Assembly (NCBI RefSeq): GCF_001445575.1
Contig: NZ_CP013200.1
Location: 62,001 to 126,000, forward strand
Length of the DNA: 64,000 bases
Reading direction: 5' to 3'
DNA from: Arthrobacter alpinus
Lineage (GTDB): Bacteria; Actinomycetota; Actinomycetes; Actinomycetales; Micrococcaceae
The position numbers and the translations under genes are program-made. Shown piece after piece: positions 46,476 to 55,523 of the stretch. The notes under the pieces were generated by a model. It worked only from the letters and a program-made list of their open reading frames with translations, ran no database searches and was not told the DNA's origin. Numbering within the stretch: position 1 is the stretch's first letter; the number at the start of each line of letters is the position of its first letter.

Positions 46476-46491
46476 TGTGATCCAGATCACC
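46476..46491. promoter_or_regulatory. CRP/GlxR-like site upstream of pckG
   Basis: TGTGATCCAGATCACC matches TGTGA-N6-TCACA at nine of ten positions. It lies about 150 bases before pckG, a gene expected to respond to carbon supply, and on the other side precedes the tRNA-Arg genes. Confidence 0.5.
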
Positions 46492-46539
46492 TAGACCGGT
46501 CCAGTGTCTGGGAACACGGAGGTTTGGATCGCCCTCAAT

Positions 46540-46569
46540 TTGTGCCGTGGAACAAAGTCGGGTTATAGT
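46540..46569 (+). promoter_or_regulatory. Putative promoter of the tRNA-Arg pair
   Basis: TTGTGC (46540-46545), 18-base spacer, TATAGT (46564-46569), about 37 bases before the first tRNA-Arg. Confidence 0.45.
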
Positions 46570-46606
46570 TATTCACGGTCGCAAGGCCAACAAAGAAACT
46601 AAATAT

Positions 46607-46679
46607 GCGTGCGTAGCTCAATGGATAGAGCACCTGACTACGGATCAGGAGGTTGGGGGTTCGAGTCCCTTCGCGCGCA
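46607..46679 (+). tRNA. tRNA-Arg (ACG), copy 1
   Basis: GCGTGCG pairs with CGCGCGC (one G-T), discriminator A, no encoded CCA. The anticodon stem CCTGA/TCAGG holds loop CTACGGA, anticodon ACG at 46640-46642. It is identical to the copy 185 bases downstream. Confidence 0.96.
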
Positions 46680-46791
46680 CTTATACGGCAGGCTCCCAAG
46701 CTTCGGCATGGGAATCTTTCGTTTAACACCGGCTTGACCCAGTAGGGTTGGAGCTACCGTTGACTGGAAGGTCAACAAAGTAATTGAATAT

Positions 46792-46864
46792 GCGTGCGTA
46801 GCTCAATGGATAGAGCACCTGACTACGGATCAGGAGGTTGGGGGTTCGAGTCCCTTCGCGCGCA
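46792..46864 (+). tRNA. tRNA-Arg (ACG), copy 2
   Basis: Same 73 bases as copy 1, anticodon ACG at 46825-46827. Similar leaders (CAACAAAG shortly before) and similar trailing hairpins suggest a local tandem duplication. Confidence 0.96.
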
Positions 46865-46870
46865 CTTGAT

Positions 46871-46905
46871 GAAAGAGTCCCAAGCTTCGGCTTGGGACTC
46901 TTCTC
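46871..46905 (+). terminator. Terminator after the second tRNA-Arg
   Basis: GAGTCCCAAGC pairs with GCTTGGGACTC over a TTCG loop, followed by a T-rich tract. A weaker version (CCCAAGC-TTCG-GCATGGG) follows the first copy near 46690. Confidence 0.85.
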
Positions 46906-46957
46906 GTTTAACCGTCCCTGCAGCGGTCGCTGATGTTTCACCACGCTGGCGAAGCAT

Positions 46958-47716
46958 TTAGGCCTCCGCAGCGAGCCCCTGCACCGCATGCGTCACGGCG
47001 TCCAGGAGGGTTTCATCGTGGAGCGTGCGGAAATGACCTGCGATGGGCAGCTCAATGTTGACCGCTCCGGCCAGCGCACTCCCACCGGGGATGTGTGGGT
47101 CAAACTCCGGATAAATTGAGACAATCTTGTGGTTGAGCGCGGTGTCCGCCTGCAACGCCAGCAGTACGGCATCGACGGGCGAGAAATCGCGCAAGGTCCG
47201 TGACAGCAAGTACTTGGCATAGGGCGAACCGGAAAATGGGGTTGCCACCGCCACGAGCCCAAGTACCTCTACTGGGGCGGGTGGGGCTGGGACTGGTGTT
47301 CCGGCGTCGTACTTCAGCGAGATATCAGGGCAAAGTACGGCATCAAGCATGGCACGCTTGCCAATCAGACCACCCTTGCTGTGCGCCAAGAGAATGCACT
47401 CGGTAATACCGTGCGACTCCCCCAGCTTGGCGAGAAACTTGGCTACCGAGGCTGCGGCTTCTGGCACAGGCCGGCGGTTCAATCCCAGCTCAGGGACGGA
47501 AAAGACGCGGAAGCCCAGTGCATTCAGCCTGGAGGCAGCAGGTTCCAAGAACAGCCAGCCCTCGTACACGCCCGGCAGGAGCACTATCGCCGGCAGCACC
47601 AAATTCCCCTCGCTGTAGCGGTCAGGGACTGCGGACCGGAAGAGCGATGCGAGCTGCTGCCAGCCGGCATAGATGTAGTCCAGCGCCCACCAACCCAGCC
47701 GCTTCAGGGATGTCAT
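46958..47716 (-). CDS. Alpha/beta-hydrolase, lipase/esterase-like
   Basis: A 252-residue hydrolase of unknown substrate. After a short amphipathic start come the alpha/beta-hydrolase landmarks: LVLPAIVLLPGVYEGWLFLEP near the oxyanion site, the nucleophile Ser in LLAHSKGGLIGKRA, and a likely His in LPIAGHFRTLHDE. The frame is open to 48046, but ATG 47716 overlaps the stop of the preceding hydrolase (ATGA), giving the natural start. Both hydrolases are probably co-translated and may work on related esters. Confidence 0.82.
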   Translation of the reverse strand: MTSLKRLGWWALDYIYAGWQQLASLFRSAVPDRYSEGNLVLPAIVLLPGVYEGWLFLEPAASRLNALGFRVFSVPELGLNRRPVPEAAASVAKFLAKLGESHGITECILLAHSKGGLIGKRAMLDAVLCPDISLKYDAGTPVPAPPAPVEVLGLVAVATPFSGSPYAKYLLSRTLRDFSPVDAVLLALQADTALNHKIVSIYPEFDPHIPGGSALAGAVNIELPIAGHFRTLHDETLLDAVTHAVQGLAAEA

Positions 47717-48450
47717 GCAGCGCCTACATGAGCCACAATATATTCGGCCACGCAGGCACCGTCCTTGACCATTGTTTCGTGGCCGCGCCCGGGGACTTCC
47801 TCCATGGTGGCGTCCGGGATCAGTGCCGTGACTTCTTCTACCCAGCTTCGCGGACAGATGCGGTCGCGGCTGCCCCGAATCACCAGCGTGTGCGCCTGAA
47901 TCTGCGGGAGGGTGTCCTCGATGGTGTGGACCATCATGTTCCGGAGCTTTTTGACGAACCAGCGAGGACCGGTCTTGGTGTAATTCTTCACTCCAAGGGA
48001 AATGACGCTGGGGCTCTCGCCAAAGAGATCCTGCATCATCCGCCACGACTGCCGCCTAATAGTGCGCTCGGAGCGGTTGACCGTGGGAGCTACCAGGATC
48101 AACTCCGGGAACAGATCCGGGCGCTGGGCCGCCGCCTCGGCAGCTACCTGAGTACCCATGGAATGGCCCACCAATACCGGTCTACCGAGATTTTCTGCCT
48201 CAACGAACTCGATGAGCAGGGCACCCATCTGGGCCATGGTCATCGCTTCAACCGGTTCGGCTGCGTCACCAAAGCCTGGCAGGTCAATGGCAACCACCCG
48301 GCCGTAGGATTCCAGTTCGGAGCTGAGCTGGGCGAAGTAGGAGATGCCCATGCCAATGCCGTGGACCAGCAGAAAAGTACGGGCGGCCCCTTTGTCGGTG
48401 TCAGTGGTGATGATTTCATGCTCACCCAGGACAACTTTTCGCACAGTCAT
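47713..48450 (-). CDS. Alpha/beta-hydrolase
   Basis: A 245-residue hydrolase; substrate unknown. Classic features are visible: oxyanion loop LLVHGIGMG, nucleophile elbow LVGHSMGTQVA, Asp in IRGSRDRICP and His in VPGRGHETM, so the triad is complete. No signal peptide. Its stop overlaps the start of the second hydrolase. Upstream lies a 317-base spacer filled mainly by a tandem repeat. Confidence 0.85.
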   Translation of the reverse strand: MTVRKVVLGEHEIITTDTDKGAARTFLLVHGIGMGISYFAQLSSELESYGRVVAIDLPGFGDAAEPVEAMTMAQMGALLIEFVEAENLGRPVLVGHSMGTQVAAEAAAQRPDLFPELILVAPTVNRSERTIRRQSWRMMQDLFGESPSVISLGVKNYTKTGPRWFVKKLRNMMVHTIEDTLPQIQAHTLVIRGSRDRICPRSWVEEVTALIPDATMEEVPGRGHETMVKDGACVAEYIVAHVGAA

Positions 48451-48504
48451 GCATCACAGTATGGCCTAGATGTACCCGCCACTGTTTTTTCGCGGCGCAG
48501 CTGG

Positions 48505-48759
48505 ATTTGGGCCCACGCTCGCCAAGTTCCCGGCAAATCGCGTCAGCGATTGTTTTTGCGGAGCCGGCTGGGCCCACAACTGCGAGGGACCCAACTAACA
48601 GACGCGCCAGCGGCTGTTAGTTGGGAGCATCTGAATTTGGGCCCACGCTCGCCAAGTTCCCGGCAAATCGCGTCAGCGATTGTTTTTGCGGAGCCGGCTG
48701 GGCCCACAACTGCGAGGGACCCAACTAACAGACGCGCCAGCGGCTGTTAGTTGGGAGCA
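48505..48759. repeat. Two identical 125-base tandem copies of a hairpin repeat
   Basis: Copies 48505-48629 and 48635-48759 look identical. Each holds AATCGC-GTCA-GCGATT followed by a T run, and a stem CCCAACTAACAG/CTGTTAGTTGGG around ACGCGCCAGCGG. Shorter relatives are at 4.44 and 62.05 kb. It fills most of the 48451-48767 spacer. Confidence 0.92.
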
Positions 48760-48767
48760 GTTGGGGA

Positions 48768-49499
48768 CTATTCGGGATCCACGAACTTCCGGATCTTCTT
48801 GCGGATACCGTCGAAATGGAGGCTGAGCAGCTCTGCGGCGCGCGGTCCGTCCTGAGCTACCACGGCATCGTAAATGGCACGGTGTTCGCCCGCTGTATGG
48901 ACCAGGTCCAAGCCGCCGGTGCCAATTTCCATGTGGATCTTGCGGTAGACCTTCCAAAAGACACCCATAAGGTTCATCAGCAGGTCATTGGCCAGGGGTT
49001 CGAACAGTAGGCGGTGGAATTCCGCATCGACTTCCGGGAAGGGCTCGGCACGGGCAGCCAGCCCTTCCATCTTTACAACGGTGGTTTCTATCTTCAGCAA
49101 GTGCTCGGCGTCAGTCAGGGAGATGGCGGAACTAATCAGACCCGATTCCAGCGCCTGACGAATGTCAACCAGTTGCAGGGCTTCCAACCCTTCATGGCGC
49201 AAGGACAACCGGCCGCGGAAGGTCAGGCCATCGGCGAGGGCGTCGAAATTACTGGGAGCCACGAACATGCCAAATCCATGCCGGATCTCAATGACACCCA
49301 GGGCTTGCAGGACCTTCAGGGATTCCCGCAGCGTGTTTCGGCCAACACCAAGCACCTCACACAGTTCACTCTCTGTGGGCATGGGGTCGCCGGCATCCAG
49401 GTCTCGCTCAAGGATGAGCTCCATGATGTCCGCTTGCAGGGCGCGCAGACGCGCCTGTGCACTGAACCGGGCTTTTGGCACAATAGTTGAGATGGGCAA
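48768..49499 (-). CDS. FadR-subfamily GntR regulator, probably of the sialic-acid operon
   Basis: A 243-residue regulator divergent from the sialic-acid operon, so probably its repressor, as NanR is in other bacteria. The winged helix shows DAGDPMPTESELCEVLGVGR and NTLRESLKVLQALGVIEIRHG; the FCD ligand domain follows with DIRQALESGLISSAI, DAEFHRLLFE and the late His residues in GEHRAIYDA and LSLHFDGI. It starts with TTG 49499, five to six bases after GAGGAG. Operator-like sequences lie in the 376-base divergent spacer. Confidence 0.87.
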   Translation of the reverse strand: MPISTIVPKARFSAQARLRALQADIMELILERDLDAGDPMPTESELCEVLGVGRNTLRESLKVLQALGVIEIRHGFGMFVAPSNFDALADGLTFRGRLSLRHEGLEALQLVDIRQALESGLISSAISLTDAEHLLKIETTVVKMEGLAARAEPFPEVDAEFHRLLFEPLANDLLMNLMGVFWKVYRKIHMEIGTGGLDLVHTAGEHRAIYDAVVAQDGPRAAELLSLHFDGIRKKIRKFVDPE

Positions 49500-49662
49500 C
49501 AGAACTCCTCAGAAACTAACACTGCAGGGACTTACTTTTATCACTTCGCTGGCGAAAACTCGGGAGAGCTTCCCCTGCCGCCGTCGGGCTTGATGCATGG
49601 CAACGCTGCCATTTGAGACCGCTTTAGTATTGGCACAACCGCGTGATACAGCTCATAGAATA

Positions 49663-49674
49663 TCGGATGTCCGA
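49663..49674. promoter_or_regulatory. Operator-like palindrome TCGGATGTCCGA
   Basis: A 12-base inverted repeat (TCGGA-TG-TCCGA) in the spacer between the FadR-type gene and the transporter operon. It overlaps the GGATGT core shared with the fucose operators. Confidence 0.55.
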
Positions 49675-49824
49675 CCATGTTGCCATTAAACCGGCACTCC
49701 GCGGCCGCACACTGGAAGACTTGCCACAAAAGCGCAGATCCCGCTACTGGCGCATCGAGACCAAAATGAGATCACAAAACATTTGACCAAAGCGTGTGAT
49801 GGCTATTACAGTTTCATTATAAGC

Positions 49825-49845
49825 ATCGGACGTCCTACATCCGAT
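49825..49845. promoter_or_regulatory. Double operator just before the sialic-acid operon
   Basis: ATCGGACGTCC and ACATCCGAT lie side by side, with outer arms ATCGGA/TCCGAT. TATAAG at about 49818-49823, directly before, could be a -10 box, so binding here should block transcription. The rest of the 49500-49875 spacer shows nothing else I can name. Confidence 0.6.
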
Positions 49846-49875
49846 AACTAATAGACGAAATGGTGAGTCAACAGA

Positions 49876-51492
49876 ATGAGCAATACTCTTCAGAACCTGC
49901 CTGCGACCCCGGCTTCGCGCCGCACATTCCTCAAGGCCGCTGGCGTCCTTGGTGCAGCGACCGCGTTCACGGCCACACTTGCCGCTTGTGGCTCCTCCAG
50001 CGATACCAGCAAAAAGGCCACCGGAGCGGTCAACAAGGATCTCAGCATTGAAGCTGGCATCTCTTACTCGCTCTCCACCGGCTTCGATCCCATGAGCTCC
50101 TCCGGCGCTACCCCGTTGGCCGCCAACCTGCACATCTTCGAAGGCCTTGTAGAACTTCACCCGGCAACGCGTGAGCCCTACAACGCTCTCGCCAAAGAAG
50201 ACCCGAAGATGGTGGACGACAAGACTTACCGTGTGACCATTCGCGACGGTGCAAAGTTCCACGACGGCACCCCGGTCACCACCGACGATGTTGCCTACTC
50301 CTTCGAGCGCGTTCTGGACCCGGCCAACAAGGCCCTGTTCGCTCAGTTCATCTTCTTCATCGACTCCGTCAAGAAGGTTGACGAGAAGACTGTCGAGTTC
50401 AAGCTCAACACCGCTTTCGCCGGCTTCGGCCCCCGCATCTCCGTGGTCAAGATTGTCCCCAAGGCTCTTGCTTCGGCAGACCAGAAGGCCTTCGACGCCA
50501 AGCCGATCGGCACAGGCCCGTACAAGTTCGTCTCCGCAGCCAAGGACGACAAGATCGTCTTCGCACGCAACGACGACTACAACGGCCCCAAGCCTGCCCT
50601 GGCCAAGGACATGACCTGGCTGCTGCTCTCAGATGCATCTGCCCGCGTTACGGCCATGCAGTCCGGCCGCGTTCAGGCCATCGAAGATGTTCCCTACTTG
50701 GACGTTGATGCGCTCAAGGCGAAGGTCGACGTCGAGTCCGTTCAGTCCTTCGGTCTGATGTTCCTCATGTTCAACCTGACCAAGGCTCCCTTCGACAAGA
50801 AGGAAGTTCGCCAGGCTCTGCATTACGCCCTGGACAAGGACGCCATCATCAAGACTGCCCTGTTGGGTAATGGCGAAGCGGCTACCTCCTACTTCCAGAC
50901 CACCCACCCGTCGTACTCCAAGGCTTCCACGGTTTACGCCTACGACGCCGAGAAGGCTAAGTCGCTGCTCTCCGCAGCAGGCGTTTCGGGCTTGAAGCTG
51001 ACGCTGACCAGCACCGACACCGCTTGGGTCAAGGATGTTATCCCGCTGATCAAGAAGAACTGGGATGCCATTGGCGTAACAACCACGCTGGAGCCGTTGG
51101 CTTCGGCAGCTGTCTACGCACCGGAGAAGGTAGGCGGCCTGAACTACGACGTCGTCGCAGCTCCAGGCGATCCCTCCGTCTTCGGCAACGACGCTGACAT
51201 TTTGCTCAGCTGGTTCTTCCGTGGTGACACCTGGGCCAAGAACCGCTTCGCATGGAGCGGCTCGGCAGAGTACAAGGAAGTCCAGACCAAGCTGACGGCA
51301 GCTCTTGCCGCTTCCGAGGCTGACGCCAAGGGCCTCTACAAGGAAATCGTGGACATCATCGCCGAGCAGGCGCCGTTGTACCCGATCTTCCACCGTAAGC
51401 TGCCCACCGCATGGGACTCCAAGAAGCTGACCGGCTTCCAGCCCCTGCCGACCACCGGCGTTTCCTTCATTGGTGTTGGACGCTCCGAGTAA
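49876..51492 (+). CDS. Sialic-acid/peptide-type ABC transporter substrate-binding protein (DppA family)
   Basis: A 538-residue exported receptor. The N-terminus has a twin-arginine pattern ([13 protein letters not shown]) and a lipobox ending TLAAC, so it is a Tat-exported lipoprotein. The mature part is an SBP_bac_5 protein: [37 protein letters not shown], and [15 protein letters not shown]. Receptors of this peptide-binding fold serve sialic acid in the Sat and Sia importers; the lyase, kinase and epimerase genes downstream point the same way. It is first of the operon and followed by a strong stem-loop. Confidence 0.87.
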   Translation: MSNTLQNLPATPASRRTFLKAAGVLGAATAFTATLAACGSSSDTSKKATGAVNKDLSIEAGISYSLSTGFDPMSSSGATPLAANLHIFEGLVELHPATREPYNALAKEDPKMVDDKTYRVTIRDGAKFHDGTPVTTDDVAYSFERVLDPANKALFAQFIFFIDSVKKVDEKTVEFKLNTAFAGFGPRISVVKIVPKALASADQKAFDAKPIGTGPYKFVSAAKDDKIVFARNDDYNGPKPALAKDMTWLLLSDASARVTAMQSGRVQAIEDVPYLDVDALKAKVDVESVQSFGLMFLMFNLTKAPFDKKEVRQALHYALDKDAIIKTALLGNGEAATSYFQTTHPSYSKASTVYAYDAEKAKSLLSAAGVSGLKLTLTSTDTAWVKDVIPLIKKNWDAIGVTTTLEPLASAAVYAPEKVGGLNYDVVAAPGDPSVFGNDADILLSWFFRGDTWAKNRFAWSGSAEYKEVQTKLTAALAASEADAKGLYKEIVDIIAEQAPLYPIFHRKLPTAWDSKKLTGFQPLPTTGVSFIGVGRSE

Positions 51493-51540
51493 ATTCAGTA
51501 CCTTTTATCACCTGACGTTTTACCTTGCATGACACACCCG

Positions 51541-51570
51541 GGGGGCTGTGGCCACTAGGCCACGGCCCCC
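51541..51570 (+). terminator. Intercistronic stem-loop after the receptor gene
   Basis: Thirteen pairs: GGGGGCTGTGGCC (51541-51553) with GGCCACGGCCCCC (51558-51570), loop ACTA. There is no T run, so it is more likely an mRNA-stabilising element or partial attenuator that favours receptor over permease. Confidence 0.7.
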
Positions 51571-51651
51571 TAGGTCTCACACCATATTTCCTATGACGCA
51601 GCCCACAGTTTTCTTGAATCGAAGCTGCAATTAGAACCGGAGTAAAGTACA

Positions 51652-52608
51652 TTGGCAAACTTTTTGCGACTGCTCGGACGCAGGCTCGCAGCGCTGCCGT
51701 TGATGATCTTGGGTGTAACCCTGCTCGTCTTCGTCGTGTTGCAGTTCGCGCCCGGTGACCGTGCCGTTGCCGCACTTGGTGAAGGAGCCTCTCCGGAGGC
51801 TTTGGAACAGTACCGCCAAGTCAACGGCCTCAACGATCCCCTCTTCATTCAGTATTTTCAATACCTAGGTCGACTCATCACGGGCGACTTCGGCAAGACC
51901 CTTCCGCCGGAAAAGCCCATTACTGAGGTTATTTCCGCCGCTTTCCCCGTGACCTTGCAGTTGACCCTTGTTGGCGTGATCATCGCGGTTATCATTTCGC
52001 TTGTTTTCGGTGTCCTTGCGGCCCTTTACCGTGACAAGTGGGTTGACCAGGTCATCCGCGTGTTCTCGGTAGCCGCTATTGCAACTCCGTCCTTCTGGTT
52101 GGGCATCTTGCTGATCCAGTGGTTCGCTCTCGGCGACAACTCTTGGTTCCCCTCAGGCGGCTTGGCCGATCCTGATGAAGGCTTTGGTGGCTGGCTTAGC
52201 TCCATGGCCCTACCGGCGTTGGCCCTGGCCATTCCCGTGTCAGCGTCCCTGATCCGAGTGGTTCGCACCTCCATGGTTGAGGAACTGGACCGCGATTACG
52301 TCCGTACAGCCATCGGCAACGGCGTCCCCTACACCACTGTTGTTTCCCGCAACGTGTTGCGCAACGCCCTTGTCACCCCCGTAACCGTGCTGGGTCTGCG
52401 CATTGGCTACCTGCTCGGCGGCGCCGTCGTTATTGAAATGATCTTCTCCCTGCCCGGCATGGGACAGCAGATTCTCAATGGCATCACCAACTCGGACACC
52501 AACCTTGTTCAGGGCGTTGTCCTGGTCATCGCCGTGACGTTCGTGATTGTGAACATCCTGGTGGACCTTATCTACCTGCTCATCAACCCCCGAATCAGGA
52601 CGGTCTAA
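51652..52608 (+). CDS. ABC transporter permease (DppB family)
   Basis: A 318-residue permease with six helices. It begins FLRLLGRRLAALPLMILGVTLLVFVVLQ, the usual DppB opening, with the periplasmic PGD motif. The EAA-like loop is DYVRTAIGNGVPYTTVVSRN, followed by VTVLGLRIGYLLGGAVVIE. It starts with TTG 51652; GGAG lies about ten bases before. It pairs with the permease half of the next gene, whose ATG comes three bases after this stop. Confidence 0.88.
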   Translation: MANFLRLLGRRLAALPLMILGVTLLVFVVLQFAPGDRAVAALGEGASPEALEQYRQVNGLNDPLFIQYFQYLGRLITGDFGKTLPPEKPITEVISAAFPVTLQLTLVGVIIAVIISLVFGVLAALYRDKWVDQVIRVFSVAAIATPSFWLGILLIQWFALGDNSWFPSGGLADPDEGFGGWLSSMALPALALAIPVSASLIRVVRTSMVEELDRDYVRTAIGNGVPYTTVVSRNVLRNALVTPVTVLGLRIGYLLGGAVVIEMIFSLPGMGQQILNGITNSDTNLVQGVVLVIAVTFVIVNILVDLIYLLINPRIRTV

Positions 52609-52611
52609 GTC

Positions 52612-54651
52612 ATGCGAAGCAAACTTGCCGAACGGCTAAGCGCGCCTGGCCTGCGCTTCAAGGCTCTTACTCTGGGGTCCAAACTGGCCCTGATTTTCCT
52701 GGTCTTCATTGTTATTGTGGCCATTCTGGCTCCGTGGATTGCACCGCATGATCCTCTGGAGACCGGCGATCCTGCGACGGCACCAAGCGGCGCCCACTGG
52801 TTTGGTACCGACCGCATTGGCCGTGACATCCTGTCCCGTCTGATGTACGGAGCTCAGGCCTCGCTGATGATTGGCCTCGGTGCCGTGGCACTGGCCATCA
52901 TTGTTGGCGCAACCCTTGGTGCCATCGCTGCAACGTCTTCGAAGACCACCAACGAGATCATCATGCGCATCATGGACATCTTGATGGCATTCCCCGGTAT
53001 CGCCCTGGCCGCGGTTCTGTTGACGGCTTTTGGCAACTCGGTCCCCACCATCATCTTGGCCATCGGCATCATTTACACCCCGCAGCTTGCCCGCGTGGTC
53101 CGCGCTAACGTGCTCTCACAGTACGGTGAGGATTATGTTCGCGCCGAGCGTGTTATCGGTGCCGGCCGTACCTACATCATGCTCAAGCACATTGTGCGCA
53201 ACACCGCCGCCCCCGTGCTGGTGTTCGCAACAGTCATGGTCGCCGACGCCATCATCTTGGAAGCCTCCCTTTCCTTCTTGGGCGCCGGTATTCAAGACCC
53301 CGCTCCCAGCTGGGGCAACGTCATCTCCTACGGACGTAACCTGGTGCTCTCCGGCGGCTGGTGGGCAACCACGTTCGCTGGTCTGGTCATCTTGCTGACG
53401 GTTCTGGCACTGAATATTCTGGCCGAGGGCCTCACCGATGCCATGGTCAACCCGAAGCTCAAGCGTGCCGCTCCGGTGAAGGACGACGACGGTTCGGCAG
53501 CTGCCGCTCTGGAGCTCGCCAAGGCTGATGCTGCAGCACGGGCCGCGATTGAAGACCCCTTCGCTGCACTGGATAAGGAACTGCTCCTGCTCCAGTCCGT
53601 TGAAAAGTCTCGCAGCGACCGCCTCGCACAGGTTGGACCCGACGCTCGTGTGATCCTGGAAGTGACGAACCTGTCCATCCGCTTCCCGGCCCGTTTCGAT
53701 GAGACACCGATTGTGGAAAACGTCTCCTTCACGGTTCGTGAAGGCGAAACCATGGGCCTGGTGGGCGAATCCGGTTGCGGCAAGTCCATCACCTCACTGG
53801 CCATCATGGGCTTGTTGCCCAAGACTGCTGTTGTCACCGGTTCCATCAAATTTGATGGCAAAGAACTTCTTGATCCTGTGACCAAGCACAGCTCTGTGAA
53901 GGCCTACGAAGGTCTGCGCGGCGAGCAGATCGCCATGGTCTATCAGGATGCTTTGAGCTCCCTGAACCCGTCCATGTTGATCAAGGACCAGATGTTGCAG
54001 CTCACCCGCCGCAACGGCCGCAAGACCCCCGCCGAGTTGCTGGAACTGGTCAAGCTTGACCCGGAACGTACGCTCAAGAGCTACCCGCACGAGCTCTCCG
54101 GCGGCCAGCGCCAGCGCGTATTGATCGCTATGGCCCTGTCCCGCTCGCCCAAGATTGTGGTCGCCGATGAGCCCACCACCGCCTTGGACGTAACGGTTCA
54201 GAAGCAGGTTGTTGACCTCCTGAACGAACTGCGTGAGCAGCTGGGCTTCGCCATGGTGTTCGTCAGCCACGACCTTGCCTTGGTCGCTTCATTGGCGCAC
54301 AAGATCACCGTCATGTACGCCGGGCAGGTTGTTGAATCTGCTCAGGCTGCAGAACTGCTGACGCACCCCACCCACGAATACACCCGTGGCCTGCTGGGCG
54401 CCGTGCTCTCCATCGAGTCCGACGCCGTCCGCCTCCACCAGATTCCCGGCACCGTTCCCTCGCCGCGTGAATTTGCCTTCGGTGACAGGTTCGCCGGCCG
54501 TTCACAGCGTCTAGACGCTGATCCGAACCAGAAGTTGAGCTTTGTTCCCATCACCCGTGATGGCGTTACAAGCGATCATTTCTGGGCCAGTCACAAGCGC
54601 GAAGATGCCCAGACGGTTTCCGCCGGGGCAGATACGGAAGGTGCCTCATGA
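52612..54651 (+). CDS. Fused ABC permease-ATPase (DppC-DppD fusion)
   Basis: A 679-residue fusion. Residues 1-290 are a DppC permease ([21 protein letters not shown] and the EAA loop [20 protein letters not shown]). A soluble 50-residue linker leads to a DppD ATPase: Walker A GESGCGKS at about 385-392, signature LSGGQRQR near 495, Walker [12 protein letters not shown], switch His in VSHDLAL, and a C-terminal peptide-importer extension. The same fusion occurs in the sialic-acid importer of Corynebacterium, as far as I recall, which supports the substrate. The stop overlaps the start of the next ATPase gene. Confidence 0.88.
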   Translation: MRSKLAERLSAPGLRFKALTLGSKLALIFLVFIVIVAILAPWIAPHDPLETGDPATAPSGAHWFGTDRIGRDILSRLMYGAQASLMIGLGAVALAIIVGATLGAIAATSSKTTNEIIMRIMDILMAFPGIALAAVLLTAFGNSVPTIILAIGIIYTPQLARVVRANVLSQYGEDYVRAERVIGAGRTYIMLKHIVRNTAAPVLVFATVMVADAIILEASLSFLGAGIQDPAPSWGNVISYGRNLVLSGGWWATTFAGLVILLTVLALNILAEGLTDAMVNPKLKRAAPVKDDDGSAAAALELAKADAAARAAIEDPFAALDKELLLLQSVEKSRSDRLAQVGPDARVILEVTNLSIRFPARFDETPIVENVSFTVREGETMGLVGESGCGKSITSLAIMGLLPKTAVVTGSIKFDGKELLDPVTKHSSVKAYEGLRGEQIAMVYQDALSSLNPSMLIKDQMLQLTRRNGRKTPAELLELVKLDPERTLKSYPHELSGGQRQRVLIAMALSRSPKIVVADEPTTALDVTVQKQVVDLLNELREQLGFAMVFVSHDLALVASLAHKITVMYAGQVVESAQAAELLTHPTHEYTRGLLGAVLSIESDAVRLHQIPGTVPSPREFAFGDRFAGRSQRLDADPNQKLSFVPITRDGVTSDHFWASHKREDAQTVSAGADTEGAS

Positions 54652-55475
54652 GCAAGCACACAGCAGCTGCCGCCAAAAACGGAGCTACCCCGGTCATTGA
54701 ACTGAAGGACCTGCACGTTCACCACCGGACCCGCTCCGGAGGACTGTTCAAGCCCAGCTACGTCAAGGCCGTCAATGGCGTGGACTTCTCCATCAGCCGC
54801 GGCGAGACCGTTGGCATTGTGGGCGAGTCCGGTTGTGGCAAGTCAACACTGGCTTCGGTTCTGGTAGGACTGCAAGAACCCACTTCAGGTGAAGTGTTGT
54901 TCCATGGCAAGCCCGCCATCAAGCGCAACGCCGCCATGCGCAAGGAATTCGGCCGCTCCGTCTCCGTAGTCTTCCAAGACCCGTCGACGGCACTGAACCC
55001 GCGCATGACCATCCAGGACATCCTGCTTGACCCGCTGATTATTCACGGGATTGGCAACGGCGCATCGCGCCTGGCCAAGGTTGCCGAACTCTTGGCGCTG
55101 GTTGGCTTGCCGCAGTCGGCAGCCGAGGTCACGCCGTCGCAAGTTTCCGGTGGACAGCGCCAGCGTGTGGCTATTGCCCGCGCCCTGGCCTTGGGCCCGG
55201 ACATCATGGTGGCCGATGAACCCACCTCGGCACTGGATGTTTCTGTCCGCGCTCAGGTACTGAACTTGCTCTCGGATCTGAAGAAGGAACTGAACCTGGG
55301 CATGGTTTTCATTAGCCATGACATCCAGACAGTTCGCTACGTTTCTGACCGCATCTGTGTCATGTACTACGGGCAGATTGTGGAGCAGGGCTCCGCGGAG
55401 CAGATCTTTGACAACCCCACCAACGACTACACGAAGAAGCTCCTCGGCGCCGCGCCGTCCCTTCTTCACATCTGA
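54648..55475 (+). CDS. ABC transporter ATP-binding protein (DppF family)
   Basis: The second ATPase of the importer, 275 residues. Walker A GESGCGKS is at 59-66, Q-loop VFQDPSTALNPRMT, signature [15 protein letters not shown], Walker B IMVADEPTSALDVSV, switch His in FISHDIQTV. It ends with the short SLLHI tail after DYTKKLL; the long iron-sulfur extension of some members is absent. Its ATG overlaps the stop of the fusion gene by four bases. Confidence 0.9.
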   Translation: MSKHTAAAAKNGATPVIELKDLHVHHRTRSGGLFKPSYVKAVNGVDFSISRGETVGIVGESGCGKSTLASVLVGLQEPTSGEVLFHGKPAIKRNAAMRKEFGRSVSVVFQDPSTALNPRMTIQDILLDPLIIHGIGNGASRLAKVAELLALVGLPQSAAEVTPSQVSGGQRQRVAIARALALGPDIMVADEPTSALDVSVRAQVLNLLSDLKKELNLGMVFISHDIQTVRYVSDRICVMYYGQIVEQGSAEQIFDNPTNDYTKKLLGAAPSLLHI

Positions 55476-55523
55476 TTTTCCCCATAGTTTTCCACCCATC
55501 AATACAAATTTGGAGCAATTCAC

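Noticed and set aside
46607..46864. Repeated tRNA-Arg sequences as attachment sites of an integrated element
   Set aside because: The copies are 185 bases apart with no integrase between or near them; a simple tandem tRNA duplication explains them.
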